In this document: piece by piece, positions 10,050 through 20,110 of the stretch
How positions within the stretch are numbered: the first letter of the stretch is position 1
How the letters are laid out: each line of letters begins with the position of its first letter
Assembly (NCBI GenBank): GCA_033064195.1
Contig: JARBJD010000669.1
Span: 1 to 25,170, forward strand
DNA from: Blattamonas nauphoetae
Taxonomy: Eukaryota; Preaxostyla; Oxymonadida
DNA: 25,170 nt
Reading direction: 5' to 3'
Position numbers and translations under genes: made by a program
Notes under the pieces: generated by a model
The model's database searches: none
Told to the model about the DNA's origin: nothing
The model's input: only the letters and a program-made list of their open reading frames with translations

Positions 10050-11954
10050 CTACATCACAAAGTCATCGTCATACTGATCGCTGGAGCCATTGTTCCAATC
10101 GAGTTGAATCGGAGTTTGGTTCATAGACACCTGTTGTGCCATTTCATCTGTAATCGGCAGAGGAGGTGATTCCTGGGCATCCATTTGAGGTTTAACAATC
10201 ACAGAAAACAGTTCATCCCATTCTGCGTCCAGAATTTCCAGCAGTCCATTGACATATACAGCCTTATCTTGCAGAATCCGGGCGATATGTAGAGTATGTG
10301 CCAGATAAGGAGGCACGTCATCAACTTTGATTGGAGTCTTTGAAAGGAGTGGTGGAGACGGTGAAGGGACAGGATCATTACTATCAATGCTACAAGTGGC
10401 TATTAGCGGAGATGTGGAATACGATGGTTGGGTGAGAAGTTGCGTCAGCCGTTCCTGCTCTTTATGCAGCGAATCCTTGACTCGAGTAGCAAGACCGGAG
10501 TCCAAAACAATATGTTCACAGAGATCATCGCTGCGAGAGATGAGGCCCTGTTCAAAGATGGTGTAGAGTTCAGTGTGCAGTATGTTGTTATTGGATGGGC
10601 TGAAGAAAAGTTCAACTAAAGTCGGAAAAATTTGACTTGATATGAGAGCAGAATCGACCGAATGGCCGTAACCGCTCCGGATTACAGAAGAGAAGAGAAT
10701 GATTACTGGAAGGCACAAAAACATTAAAATACGAAAAATACACACATCGTAACTTAATCATTCCTTTCCTATTGAAGCAATCAACCGACGAAAAGACACT
10801 TGGCGAAGTCATGCCTTTCAGGAGTGTCGAAAAACGGGTGAGATTTGGGAGAATAAATGCTTCAATGAACTCTGGTGGTTGAACATCTTCATCAATTGGA
10901 TCAAATGCATCGTCGTGTGAAAAGTAGCGGAGATTCCAGACAATATCGATGAGTAAGGAGAGAACTGCAATCTTCGCATGGTTTGAGGCTCCTTCGAAGA
11001 GAATGCTGATGATAAGATCCCTATCTGTTTGTAAGAACAATTGAGAAACAATCTCTGGTAGGTCAACATTCGAGAAAATTGCGATTATGTGGCTTAGAAT
11101 TTGGTATATCGATGACGATTCCTGTGTTATCATTGAAAGAAGAATGGATTATCGTCATGAAAGAAATTGGATAATTAACGTTAAAAGAAAAGTCAAACAA
11201 TTGGGTTTGTTGAACAATGGAGTTGTTTGAGGATGTTCGTCACAAAATTGTCTGATTTGATAAGCTGAGAAGAATCAGAAATCGAGTTGACTATACCGTG
11301 AGCAGATCGCTCTTTAGGGAGACATTATCAATTGTAAACAACACAGAAGAAATAAATTCACAGAATGGGTAGCAATCTAAGTGTTTGATGAGGTTGACTA
11401 GAGAATGTCTTTCGTTCATGAGAGCAAGGAGCTATGATTCATAAAAGCGAAAAGTATATTGAAAAGATGGACAAATAGATACATAGTCACGATCAAGTTG
11501 GAGAAAGTTCAAGAGGACCTTCGAGACACGGAATGAACAGATTGGTGTGATTTGTCCTTCTTGTTCAAGAAAATCCAATAGTTGATCTAATGAGCCCGAT
11601 GATCTGATTTTATTGACAATTGCAGAGCTACTAGACGATAGTATCTCACACGAAACATGAGGCAATTTGTAGTTTTCGTCGGTTGTTTGATTAGGATCAA
11701 TATCTTTCAAAAGAAGAGATATCAATTCTTTAAAGATGTTATCCTGAAGAAGACTGTTCATATGTTACAGAGATGAATCATGACTAATGAGAAAGATTGA
11801 AAGTAGCAGACAAAGTAGCTGTTTCATGTGAACCTCCTCTGAGTTCAGATATGAGATTTGGAGCTTCCAAAATTTGTGAAAGAGAATTACCATTTGCGAT
11901 TAGATCAGAAATAGGAGTATAACTGTCGTATTCATTACCAATATCGTCATACAT
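10050..11954 (-). CDS. SAPS-family protein, probable PP6 phosphatase regulatory subunit
   Basis: SAPS (SIT4-associated) proteins are armadillo-like scaffolds that bind the PP6/Sit4 catalytic subunit. Exons on the minus strand are 11812-11954, 11483-11753, 11297-11431, 11199-11264, 10746-11121 and 10050-10705 (548 aa), with introns of 58, 51, 32, 77 and 40 nt, all in phase. The order of segments matches the family. The N-terminus LSQILEAPNLISELR corresponds to the TLEELLDEDDxLQEC region. KLPHVSCEILSS matches the K(Y/F)PxxACEILxC block, and LLDFLEQEGQITP the LFSFLDQExPLNP block. The segment GMIKLRLIILFSSVI followed by IFPTLVELFF and NNILH matches the conserved TRLKVVxLxAxLL then LxxLLDLFFxYPWNNFLH core. 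The C-terminal 120 residues are low complexity and acidic. The start at 11954 (MYDD) aligns with the usual MFW start. At 548 aa it is shorter than most animal members. Subunit partners are not visible here. Confidence 0.85.
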
Positions 11955-12045
11955 AACGAAATTTGCCAAAATTGTGACAATTGGTTTTGACTGGACTCCT
12001 TGATCGACCCATCGCCTCTGTCACTTCACTTGAAAGCACGGATCC
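11955..12045. promoter_or_regulatory. Divergent intergenic spacer, inferred bidirectional promoter
   Basis: The 91-bp spacer separates the start of the SAPS gene (minus) from the start of the 12046 gene (plus). No TATA box or other named element is recognisable; the role is inferred from position only. Confidence 0.45.
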
Positions 12046-12465
12046 ATGTCGAAAGATGATCAGTCACAACAATATCGTTCTTTGGAAGATAATCTTCCGC
12101 CTAATCCTCATGAAGAAGCGTTCGCTTATTCAAAAGGATTGAAAACTTACATAGAATCAAAATCAAATTCAATCAAAACAGGGAACAGCCAACTCGAGGT
12201 ACGTATTCTGATTGCACTGCTATGATTGTTTTAGAAAAGATACAATGACTTTGTCAAGAGCTGTAACATGCATTTACAGGAAGAAGAAAAGCTTCGTCAA
12301 CAAATCGTCCAATACATCATAAGTCTTAACGAGACTCCATGATGATCACATCTCCCTCAGAATACGAGTGAGTTTATTCCAACGCAGCAGATAATCCCAC
12401 GATTATCTCAAAAAGGCACTCAACATGATTTGTTGGCTATCTCTTTGAACAATCACTTTATGTGA
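12046..12465 (+). CDS. Small hypothetical coiled-coil protein, three exons
   Basis: No family is recognised (109 aa). Exons are 12046-12198, 12235-12306 and 12361-12465, joined by 36- and 54-nt introns (GTACGT...TTTTAG and GTCCAA...CCTCAG), both in phase 0. Residues about 28-80 are charged and helical, with YSKGLKTYIESKSNS, then SQLEKRYNDFVKSCN, then LQEEEKLRQQI, suggesting a coiled coil. The last exon encodes a Gln-rich tail ending SLNNHFM. If the second intron were not removed, the protein would stop at 12340-12342 after 86 residues. I prefer the three-exon form because the third exon is open and protein-like for 34 codons. Its length and coiled coil suggest a small subunit of a larger complex, but nothing here names it. 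Confidence 0.6.
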
Positions 12466-12654
12466 ATGATAAAAACATGTCTGTGTCTTCCTACTCTGTT
12501 TTCATCTGAATCGATCTCAATTTCTGACGTATACCTCAGAAACATCATATTAGCTCACCATCCTTTCAATCTTCGACAACTCGATCCGACACTTTCTTAT
12601 CATCTCTATTTCCACAAAAGACCACCGAACCGTCTTTTTCCTGTTTTCTTCTTC

Positions 12655-12929
12655 TCAATGGTTGCATATTTCACAAATATTTGATGTTTCAATCTGGTGA
12701 CACGATTTTGAAAAAGCGTATATCTCATCCTTCCAATCGATATTATCTGCTCTATCATCAAACATTTTGTCGATATCAGTCTTTTCTTCGATCTGAAAAC
12801 GGGTTTTAGTTACTCTTGTTCATCAATATCCTCTCTGAGCTTTTCCTGATTGGGAGCATTTTCTCTTTTCTTTCGCTTCAAAAGCACCGTTTTCGAAGTG
12901 TAAAGTGTCTCAAATAAATCAAGAAAAAA
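12655..12929 (-). CDS. Unresolved coding segments of an unidentified minus-strand gene
   Basis: Two protein-like segments lie downstream of the 12985-14582 gene on the same strand. The first (12814-12929) reads FLDLFETLYTSKTVLLKR then a charged helix ending REDIDEQ. It is preceded by a CCTTAG acceptor-like site and followed by a possible 21-nt intron (12793-12813, GTAACT...TTTCAG). The second (12655-12792) reads, in the most protein-like frame, IEEKTDIDKMFDDRAD then WKDEIYAFSKSC, but the phase of the proposed splice instead selects another open frame. Either an extra exon of the upstream gene joins here, the splice is different, or there is a one-base sequence error (the six-T run at the segment start is a candidate). 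I cannot give a complete model; only the presence of coding sequence is claimed. Confidence 0.35.
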
Positions 12930-12984
12930 CTAAGGAGAATCAAGATATTGGGTCTGTAAAGAAAAATGAGAGTCGCCATTTCGG

Positions 12985-14582
12985 TCAACCTGACGGGATC
13001 CGATGTGACTGAGGTCTTTGTCTCGTCTGCGGTGAGGTATGAGACGAAAGCTGTGCTGAAGCAGGTCGTTGTTTGTTTCCAGTTGCCGTTTGAAGGAAAG
13101 AATTCCGAGTTCTCAACGGGGGATTTGACGAAAACCAGTTTAGATGCTGTGTGGGAACGAACGACGGCTTCCGTTGAGGTGATTGTGATGTCGTAAAATT
13201 AGCGACCGGCTGTGAGAAATGACGAGGACGATGAACTGTCGACGCGAAAGGGTTGTGTGATCCTGAATTGTGTGTCGAATCATTGTGACTGGCTCGCATC
13301 GGATGAACCGGGAGAGAATGATCGTGCGTGTCTGCAATGACGACAGACGACCGATTTCGGCTTGGAGTGACTGATTGTGGGGAGAGTGGAGGTTGTGAGA
13401 CCTGTGCAGAGACAGGTCTGGGCTTTCGCGTTTGAGTTTGTCGCTTTGGAGGCTGAGTATCTGACTCGTCCTCGCTGACCGGGACAAACAAGAGTGGATA
13501 TGTTCGAACTTCCATTTTAGGAGGTCGAGCTGAAAGAACCCGTTCTGTTGATGTGGCGTGAGCTTCTTTGTTTGGGTTGAATGGAGTCTGCTCTGTGCTT
13601 TCTGCAGGAATGACAGCATCCGACGATGTTGGGCTCAGCTGACGACGACCATCACTTGGTCGATGTCGCAAAGGTCGAGGCTGTTCTTGTGTCTGCAATC
13701 CGTCTGGTTGACCCGAATGAACTTCGGTGGAGACGGCTGGTTCTGTTGGACTCTGCTGGAGTGCCGCTTCGTGCTCCTCTAAGTCTTCATCATCTTCAAT
13801 CTCCACTGCTTCCTCGACATCATCAAATGACTGATGAGGAGGAAGGTAATTGATTGTTGGTGACGGGTTTGATTGTGTTTTTCGAGCGTGATGGATTGAC
13901 GTGGTTGGGCGTGCTTGTTTCTGCATGGGCCCATGGTTGGTTAGTCCAGCCCATTCCTCTGTTTCAATGCGATCGTTTCCAGAGCGATCTTGCATTCCCT
14001 GAGGAGAGTCGAAACTTGTTTGAGGTGCAGACGAAGGGCGCTGACGAGTTCTTTGATTGATCTCGGACAATGTGAGTCCATTCGGCAAAAAGTGTTCAAC
14101 TCCATAATCAAAGGATACCCGCCCTTGCCCAACATTTTCTGTTTGCCTCTGAAGGAGACTTCTCTGTTTATCCAGGGTAGTGCTCCCAAAGTCTTGTGAT
14201 GTGTTTGTGGAGGTGAGTGAATTGAGTTGGGTCGTTTTCTGGAGAAGAATTATGAACAAAGAGAAAAGTCCACCATCTTATTTCGAAAAACAGTTTCTCG
14301 GAACGCTTCTCGCTCATTTTCAATGATTAGCCTTTTATGGAGCCGTTTTTGATGTTCATATTCGATTTCCATTTCTTTCCTCTTTTCTTCCTGTTCCCTT
14401 GCCCATTCATCGAGATGAGGACGATCATTGCACCAATGTCGGACAGGAGATACAAGGAAATCGTTTTTATTCCAGAGGCTATCTTGATCTTTCGTGATTG
14501 TGTTGAAGAATCTCCAATCTTTCACGATAATCGGCTGTTTTGGAGGTTGAACAAAATGTTGTGAATAAATGGATGGTTCCAT
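12985..14582 (-). CDS. Hypothetical 520-aa protein: coiled-coil head, long disordered tail
   Basis: Two exons, 14274-14582 and 12985-14238, are joined across a 35-nt intron in phase 0. The N-terminal about 100 residues contain HLDEWAREQEEKRKEMEIE and a basic helix up to the splice, a probable coiled coil. The remaining 400 residues are rich in Ser, Pro, Gln and Arg, with an acidic patch (DVEEAVEIEDDEDLEEHE), and look disordered. Short RPxS sites recur: QRPSSAPQ, PRPVSAQ, QRPASAQ and QRPQSH. Such RP-x-SA sites are common in cytoskeletal and ciliary proteins, but that is only a hint. The 3' end has an alternative: splicing from 12990 to a 14-nt exon at 12940-12953 (36-nt intron, TTTACAG acceptor) would replace the last residue with DPIS. 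The next gene on the same strand ends 63 bp upstream. Function is unknown. Confidence 0.7.
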
Positions 14583-14645
14583 TTGTTTTGTATGTCTATG
14601 CGTTTTTAGGCCAGAATTCTTTTCTAACTAGAAGATATAAATGGT

Positions 14646-15025
14646 TCAAAAGTAATTTGAGACTTTTTCACGCCTCTTAGCTGTCTTTTTGAAATCATTT
14701 CTGATCTCACGAATACGCATTTGTCGTATATCCTTTTCAATTTGTTCAATTTCCATCTTGGCTTTATCTTTCTTCTTTTCTCGTTCAAGCGCTTCTGCGT
14801 TCGAGTATTGGAAACAAGAAAGAAAATACGTGTCTCAAGATCTGCACGAAATAAGTAATCAAGTTTCGGCGAATTCTCAATCTGATTCCATTTATGAGGA
14901 GCGACACCATAACTCTGGTGCATTTGGTGAAGGGCATCCGAGTTCAATGCCCTAAATTCAGCGTCTGACGATTTTGATGTCGCAAGAAGTTCACTAAATT
15001 CTTGTTTGAACTGTGATGGCTGCAT
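14646..15025 (-). CDS. Small hypothetical coiled-coil protein (114 aa)
   Basis: Exons 14830-15025 and 14646-14794 join across a 35-nt intron (GTATTT...ACGCAG) in phase 1. The first exon encodes a mixed helical part with YGVAPHKWNQIENSPK and ends DYLFRADLET. The second encodes a continuous highly charged helix (QALEREKKKDKAKMEIEQ, then IEKDIRQMRIREIRNDFK) and stops with TGA at 14646-14648. The whole C-terminal half is a predicted coiled coil. The start ATG at 15025 faces the importin-like gene across 100 bp. Size and composition suggest a cytoskeletal or complex-assembly protein, but I recognise no family. Confidence 0.7.
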
Positions 15026-15125
15026 AAAATTCGAGAGGGTTGCAGTAGAATTTGAATCAGTACAATGAGAAAAAAATGTTACTTAGATCGTCTCACCTCT
15101 CGATACTTCCACAATTTTTGACCAA
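15026..15125. promoter_or_regulatory. Divergent intergenic spacer, inferred bidirectional promoter
   Basis: The 100-bp spacer lies between facing ATGs (15025 minus, 15126 plus). It contains A-rich runs and no recognisable core-promoter element; the role is positional inference. Confidence 0.45.
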
Positions 15126-16933
15126 ATGGCGCTTCCATCCAATTCTCGAGCGTCTGATCGTTTATCAATGTTTACAAATATCCCATCTGGGTCGAATGAC
15201 GATTTAGATTCGGAGTCATTCACTCCAACAATCCAACTTCGTGCTCAAAGAAGATTCAATGCTTCCGACAACTTATTGGATCCTTTGGAGATTTCTGATT
15301 CTAAATTATCTCCTGACGTTTGATTCTTACATTTTCAACCAACAATTCCCAGTCATCAACAATTCAAGATGTTGCCCTCATAATCGGGAACCTCCAAAGT
15401 AATAGTGAACCACTCATTCATGAAGCTATTCAATCACTCTCTTCTATCGCGTTCAAATGTATGCAGTATATTTTATCGAACTTATCTTTCAGTGGACTCT
15501 CATCCTCAGTTCGTGGACCAATTCGTAGGAATGAACGGAATTGATGTTCTTATTCAGAGTGTAACTCAGCTTTCAAATGATTCAATGACAGTTTTTGTCT
15601 TTCTATATAATCTTCTAGTCGAAAATGCTCTCAATTCTCATCAACTTGATGATCAAATCAAAAATTGTCTCGAATAACATTGCATTTAGCGAGTTCACAA
15701 ATCATATCGATCAATATCTGCATTCTGATGATCCATCGATTGTCTGTGACGTCTGCCAGCCCTTTATTTCATTCATGTCTTTATCTAACTAGACACTTTG
15801 GTGTTGCAGCAATCTTTCGGCAGATTCACAGTTGATCAGAACTCACCTTATTTCGTCAACTTCTCTTCTCCAGACCATCGTTCTTCACATCCAGCGCGAC
15901 TCTCCTCATCTCGCTCACGGACTCTTCCTCTTAAGGAACCTCTCGATTTGCCAAAACGACAATCCTGCTTTTGACACAATTTTCGACTCCATTCTCAACC
16001 TGCTTGTTGTATTCACTGATCCTCAGTTTATCGTAAAACCACTACCAGACAAAAAAAAAGATAATCCACCACAGGCTGACCTCCTGGTCTGTCTAACGCA
16101 CCTTGTTCCAAACAATCCCGTTAGAATGGCTTCTCTCTGTCAAATACCTCATCTGACCTCCATACGAACAATCTTTCAGTCAATTAGGAGTCTCAACCTT
16201 CATCGAGAAACACTCCGACTTATTTCGACCATAACTGATGTGTCTGATGGACTCCCTCCAAATTTAGCGATTTTCCAGGTTTGTCTTGTGTTTAACCCTA
16301 ATTATTGTGTTTTAGTCAATCGTTGAATCTGGTCTTCTTCAAGCAGTTCTGCCCTATGCAGCTGATATATATCGAAGTATTGACCAGATTGTTGTGCGCT
16401 CATCCAAAACACTCTCTTCATTCTTCTCCAATCTCTCTCTTGTCATCTTCCAAATATATTACAACTTTATCTATGTATCGGAAACATATAAGTTTATGCT
16501 GATTCAGTGCGGAATAATGCAACAACTCTATGCATTTGCCCCATTTTCAGAGATCCCTCACCAATCGTCAATCCTGAACATCCTCACAGTTTTCTCAAAC
16601 TCATCACCAGACGTTATCAGATTTGTTTCACAAACAGGCGGTTTCCCACTGATTATTTTGGTGATCCTTCTTCGTACTACATCCGATACTATCCGTCGGA
16701 AGGCTCTTATCGCCTTCCTTCGCTTTATCACTGCTGTCTTCGCACTACCCCCGACTGAATCTCAACAAACAATGGAGTCACCTTCAGAGGGTGTCCTTCT
16801 TTATAAGCTAATCCATGAATGCGAACTTTCCACGATGTTAGAGTCATTGACAACACATTTAAATAAGACTGTTTCTGCACTGGCTGGAACAATCATTGAC
16901 ACTATCCACGAGTTTGGTGGAGAACCAGAATGA
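15126..16933 (+). CDS. Divergent importin-alpha-like armadillo protein
   Basis: Importin alpha binds nuclear localisation signals through armadillo repeats and pairs with importin beta through an N-terminal basic IBB domain. Six exons (15126-15317, 15353-15458, 15493-15590, 15619-15776, 15810-16278, 16316-16933; 546 aa) are joined by introns of 35, 34, 28, 33 and 37 nt, all phase-consistent. The body reads as repeated ARM-like helices, for example VALIIGNLQSNSEPLIHEAI, MLSILINLMIKSK, and GIMQQLYAFAP. The C-terminus STMLESLTTHLNKTVSALAG then IIDTIHEFGGEPE closely follows the importin-alpha ending (GLxxIExLQxHxNxxIYxKAxxIIexyFgeee). Length is typical. Odd points: the N-terminal 64 residues have few Arg/Lys, so the IBB is weak or absent, and a 51-nt AT-rich in-frame segment (about 16439-16489, GTCATC...ATAAG) could be a removable or optional intron. 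ARM fold is likely; the importin-alpha identity is probable. Confidence 0.7.
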
Positions 16934-16987
16934 TCTCGATTATTTTTTCATAAATGGAAAACAGATCAAAGATACAACAAAGACTTA

Positions 16988-19900
16988 TTACTCAATCGAA
17001 GAAATAGGTAAATCAGAGAAGAGGTCTTTGGACTCAAACCCAACGTTCATGAGGTCCAACTCTGCCAAAAATGAAGAGGCCTGCATCCTAGTTAGAGTGT
17101 CATACAGCTTCTCTCTCTCTTTCTTCTCTTCCACCCAGACCCACGAGTCAAAAGAATCAACCAACAACCCTGCGTTCCTTTCATTCATCCTGCTCTCCTC
17201 TTCTCTCTTCTCTTCTCTCTCCTCATCTTTCCCGGGTTCCGATTCTCTTCTCGCCATCTTCGCCCGTTCTTCGTTCTCGACCATCTCCAACAAAACACAA
17301 CTCGTTCCTGTTGACTTCACTGCATTCATCAAATTCACACCAATCTGCATACACAACACGTGCTGTCTGACAGCTGTTTCCTGCTTCCTTCCTTTCCACT
17401 CAAATTGCTGCACGATTCGCCTCTCAAATGCCCATCGAGGGCCGAGTCCGAGTCGCAATTGTGTCTTTAAGAGTGACTGTCGCGTGCGATGTCGGAGCCA
17501 GCATCGTTTGATTTGGAGGGCGGCTAACTGTGGAGTGATGACCGGGGAGGAAGTAGGAAGGGTGAGGATTGCAGATGTGTGTGAGACGGTTCGGCGGGTG
17601 TGAAGTGGAGAACGAGGAGGGCTGTTTGGGACTTGAGTCAATTCTCCTTTCCCAACTTGAGCGTGTTTTCCATCTTTTTGTGCTGATCTCTGTGGGCTTA
17701 CAGGCGAATTGTTCTCATCGTCACTGACCCACTCCTCTCGCCTGTCAATCATTCTCCATTTGTCTTCCCTTTCCTTCCATTCGGGATGGATGAAATCACA
17801 GAATTCTTGTTCAAACGTCATTCTCCATTCGTGCAGTTCATCGCTAAACACACTCATTGCCAACGATTCGAACAAGGAATGCGGAAGAAGTGATGAATGA
17901 GACGAGAGGAGACGAGCAAGGAGAACCGGAAGCGGCTGAGAGGGAGGTTGTGTTGTGAGAGTGATTGGGAAGAGAGCGTTGGGGAGAGCGATGTCGAGGA
18001 CGACGACAGAGTTGATGAAGGCCTACGAAACGAATGAAAAGAAGGAGTCATGGGTGATGTGGGGGGCTGTGGAGTGAGTGTATGTTGAGTCTTTGCGAGG
18101 GGTGAATGAGGATTAGCTATTCGCGATAGAAATGAAGGAATACTGACAGGAATGAGAAGTGGATATGGGCGTGGACTTTCAGGAGAGTTATCTTGGTTGT
18201 CTTGATGTGAATTCGATTTGTGTCCGGAAGTCGGGGTGATGGGAGAGGGAGTTGGGTTGTTTGTGATGGGAGTGGCTGAACGATGTGACAACGACGGATG
18301 GATGAATGTAGTGAGTGCCTGATCCATTTGATTGTCGCCTCCAATCAGAGCGTCCACGAGACTCAACAGACACTTCAGTTCGCGCACAGATCTATCTGAG
18401 GGAACTGCTGGAGCATCAACATTTGCAATGAAAGGGAGAAGCAAGAACGATTGAACGAACGACACAAGACGATCGATTCCTTGCTTTTGTGGTGGCTCAT
18501 AGTGGCGGGAATCCAACGTTGGATCATCCCAATCGTCGTCTTCGTCGTGTCTCACAAAGTTGTGGGCAGCATCAGAAATCGGATGATCAGATGAATGATA
18601 CTGGTCATAGTCAGCAAACGACGATTGATGCGAATGGTCTGAATTGACGCCCATTTGAGCTCGATAGTTCGGCTCAAAGGGATCCGGACTGACACTGACA
18701 ATTGGGTCGTGCACAGAGTCCACGAAATCATCTCGTTCAAGATGGGGGAGATGTGTGTGTTTTTCAATCGGTTCATTCTCCAAGTCATCAGGAATGATCT
18801 GCCGCTTCTTCATTTGAGATTCCATAGAGTACGGGAGAGGGAGGTGATGTTCCACCGACTGCGTCAATGGCGGTGGATGAGGGGGCTGATCTTCAGGAGT
18901 TGTCCGTCTCTTCTTTGCCAGTTTAGGAGTGGGGCGACCTGTTCCTGGTGATGAAGTGACGGCTGGAATCGTTGGTGGAGGAGGAGGTGAAGATTTTGGA
19001 GGTGTTATTTGGGTCTGTTCTCGTTTCTTCTCACTGAAACGACTTCCTACGACTTGGAATGGAGCAGTCTGCTTTGTTGAACTTTTGTGGTTTGGGGCTG
19101 GCTTTCGATGCTTCATGTCAATTAGATAACTTGAATTTGTTTCAGGAGGCTGAGGTAACCCCGATACATACACTTTTCGGAATTTATTATTGTTGTGCTG
19201 GACAGGAGAAGGCGCACGATCAAACTCGGTGTTAATCTCCGAAAAGTGGACAGAATCGGCTTGGCTTCCAGTGCTCGTTTTGCCCGTCTCTGGTTGGGGG
19301 GAAGGTCTGCGAGGGGTATCTTGACTGAGGACAGATTGAAGAATTGGGAGGGCAATCTTTGATTTGTGTTTTTCTTCCGAACCGAGACAGGTTGAGGATC
19401 ACGTCCAACAGCAGAGTTCAGTCGTTTTTTGTTAAGTTTCGATGTTGCTTGATTTTTGTCAAGACCTCGATCAACACTGCGGGCTCGTCGTTTACCTGAT
19501 GATGATGTTGGAGTGGCACGTGCCGAACGAGATTGCCGTTGTGGGGGATTTGATTTTCGAGATTTTTGTGGTATACTATGTGGAATCGTCGGAAACATCG
19601 CACTCGCAGAAAGATAAGGAGATATGAATGGAGAAAGTGAATTGGAATGTGTGATAGACTGACCAACCACCTGACGACTTTGTAACTGCGTTGAATCTAT
19701 TGACACCGACAATGATCGTTCTTTTTGTTGGATAGGTCTGGGTCGAGATTTTTGAGGTGGTGAACCAGGAAAAGAGACCGGAGTAAAAGAGTCCTGAGGT
19801 TCCGAATCAGTCCGCGAACGATTTTGTTTTCGACGATAATCTTCCAAAGATGTCACACTTTTTGGCGCAAGGGATAACGGTTCATTGTGAGAAGTGTATT

Positions 19901-20063
19901 CTCGTTGGACAGACGCTCGAAAGTTTTGGAGAAGCACATCGAAATCATCTGGCGTGTTTGAAGACGGACGATCACTCAAACGAGAAGAGGATGGATCAAC
20001 AAAATCGAGTTGGGGAGAACTACTGGGATTTGGCCTCTTGGGAGTCCTCGAGAACGAGGACAT
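16988..20063 (-). CDS. Hypothetical 972-aa protein: long disordered N-terminus, helical C-terminus with IQ-like site
   Basis: No family is recognised. Exons are 19389-20063, 18148-19356 and 16988-18022, with introns of 32 nt (19357-19388) and 125 nt (18023-18147), all in phase 0. The first about 500 residues are Ser/Pro/Arg-rich, with a possible nuclear signal around GKRRARSVDRGLDKNQ and a polyproline run (SSPPPPPTIP). A helical patch follows (QGIDRLVSFVQSFLLLPFI, then RSVRELKCLLSLVDALIGGD). After a second Pro/Ser linker, the C-terminal domain starts FINSVVVLDIALPNALFP and continues PVLLARLLSSHSSLLPH. A degenerate IQ-type site (LQIKRCWLRHRTR) and a Glu/Arg-rich coiled coil come next. The splice at 18148 is supported because both flanks then form one continuous hydrophobic helix, and the unspliced frame runs into Ser-rich nonsense. 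The gene converges on the importin-like gene (54-bp gap) and faces RPIB (47 bp). Confidence 0.7.
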
Positions 20064-20110
20064 TCCATGATCTCACCCATCCGGCTTGCTCTCGTCAACT
20101 CACAGAACAA
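20064..20110. promoter_or_regulatory. 47-bp divergent spacer, inferred bidirectional promoter
   Basis: The start codons at 20063 (minus) and 20111 (plus) are 47 bp apart, so both transcripts must begin inside this spacer or within each other's coding region. No named element is visible. Confidence 0.5.

Noticed and set aside
13140-14199. Plus-strand and alternative minus frames inside the 520-aa gene
   Set aside because: They are shadows of the S/P/Q-rich coding frame; low-complexity codons keep other frames open.
20064-20110. Shared promoter motif (CTCACC-like words seen in several divergent spacers)
   Set aside because: The words are short, degenerate and not in a fixed position, so chance is sufficient.
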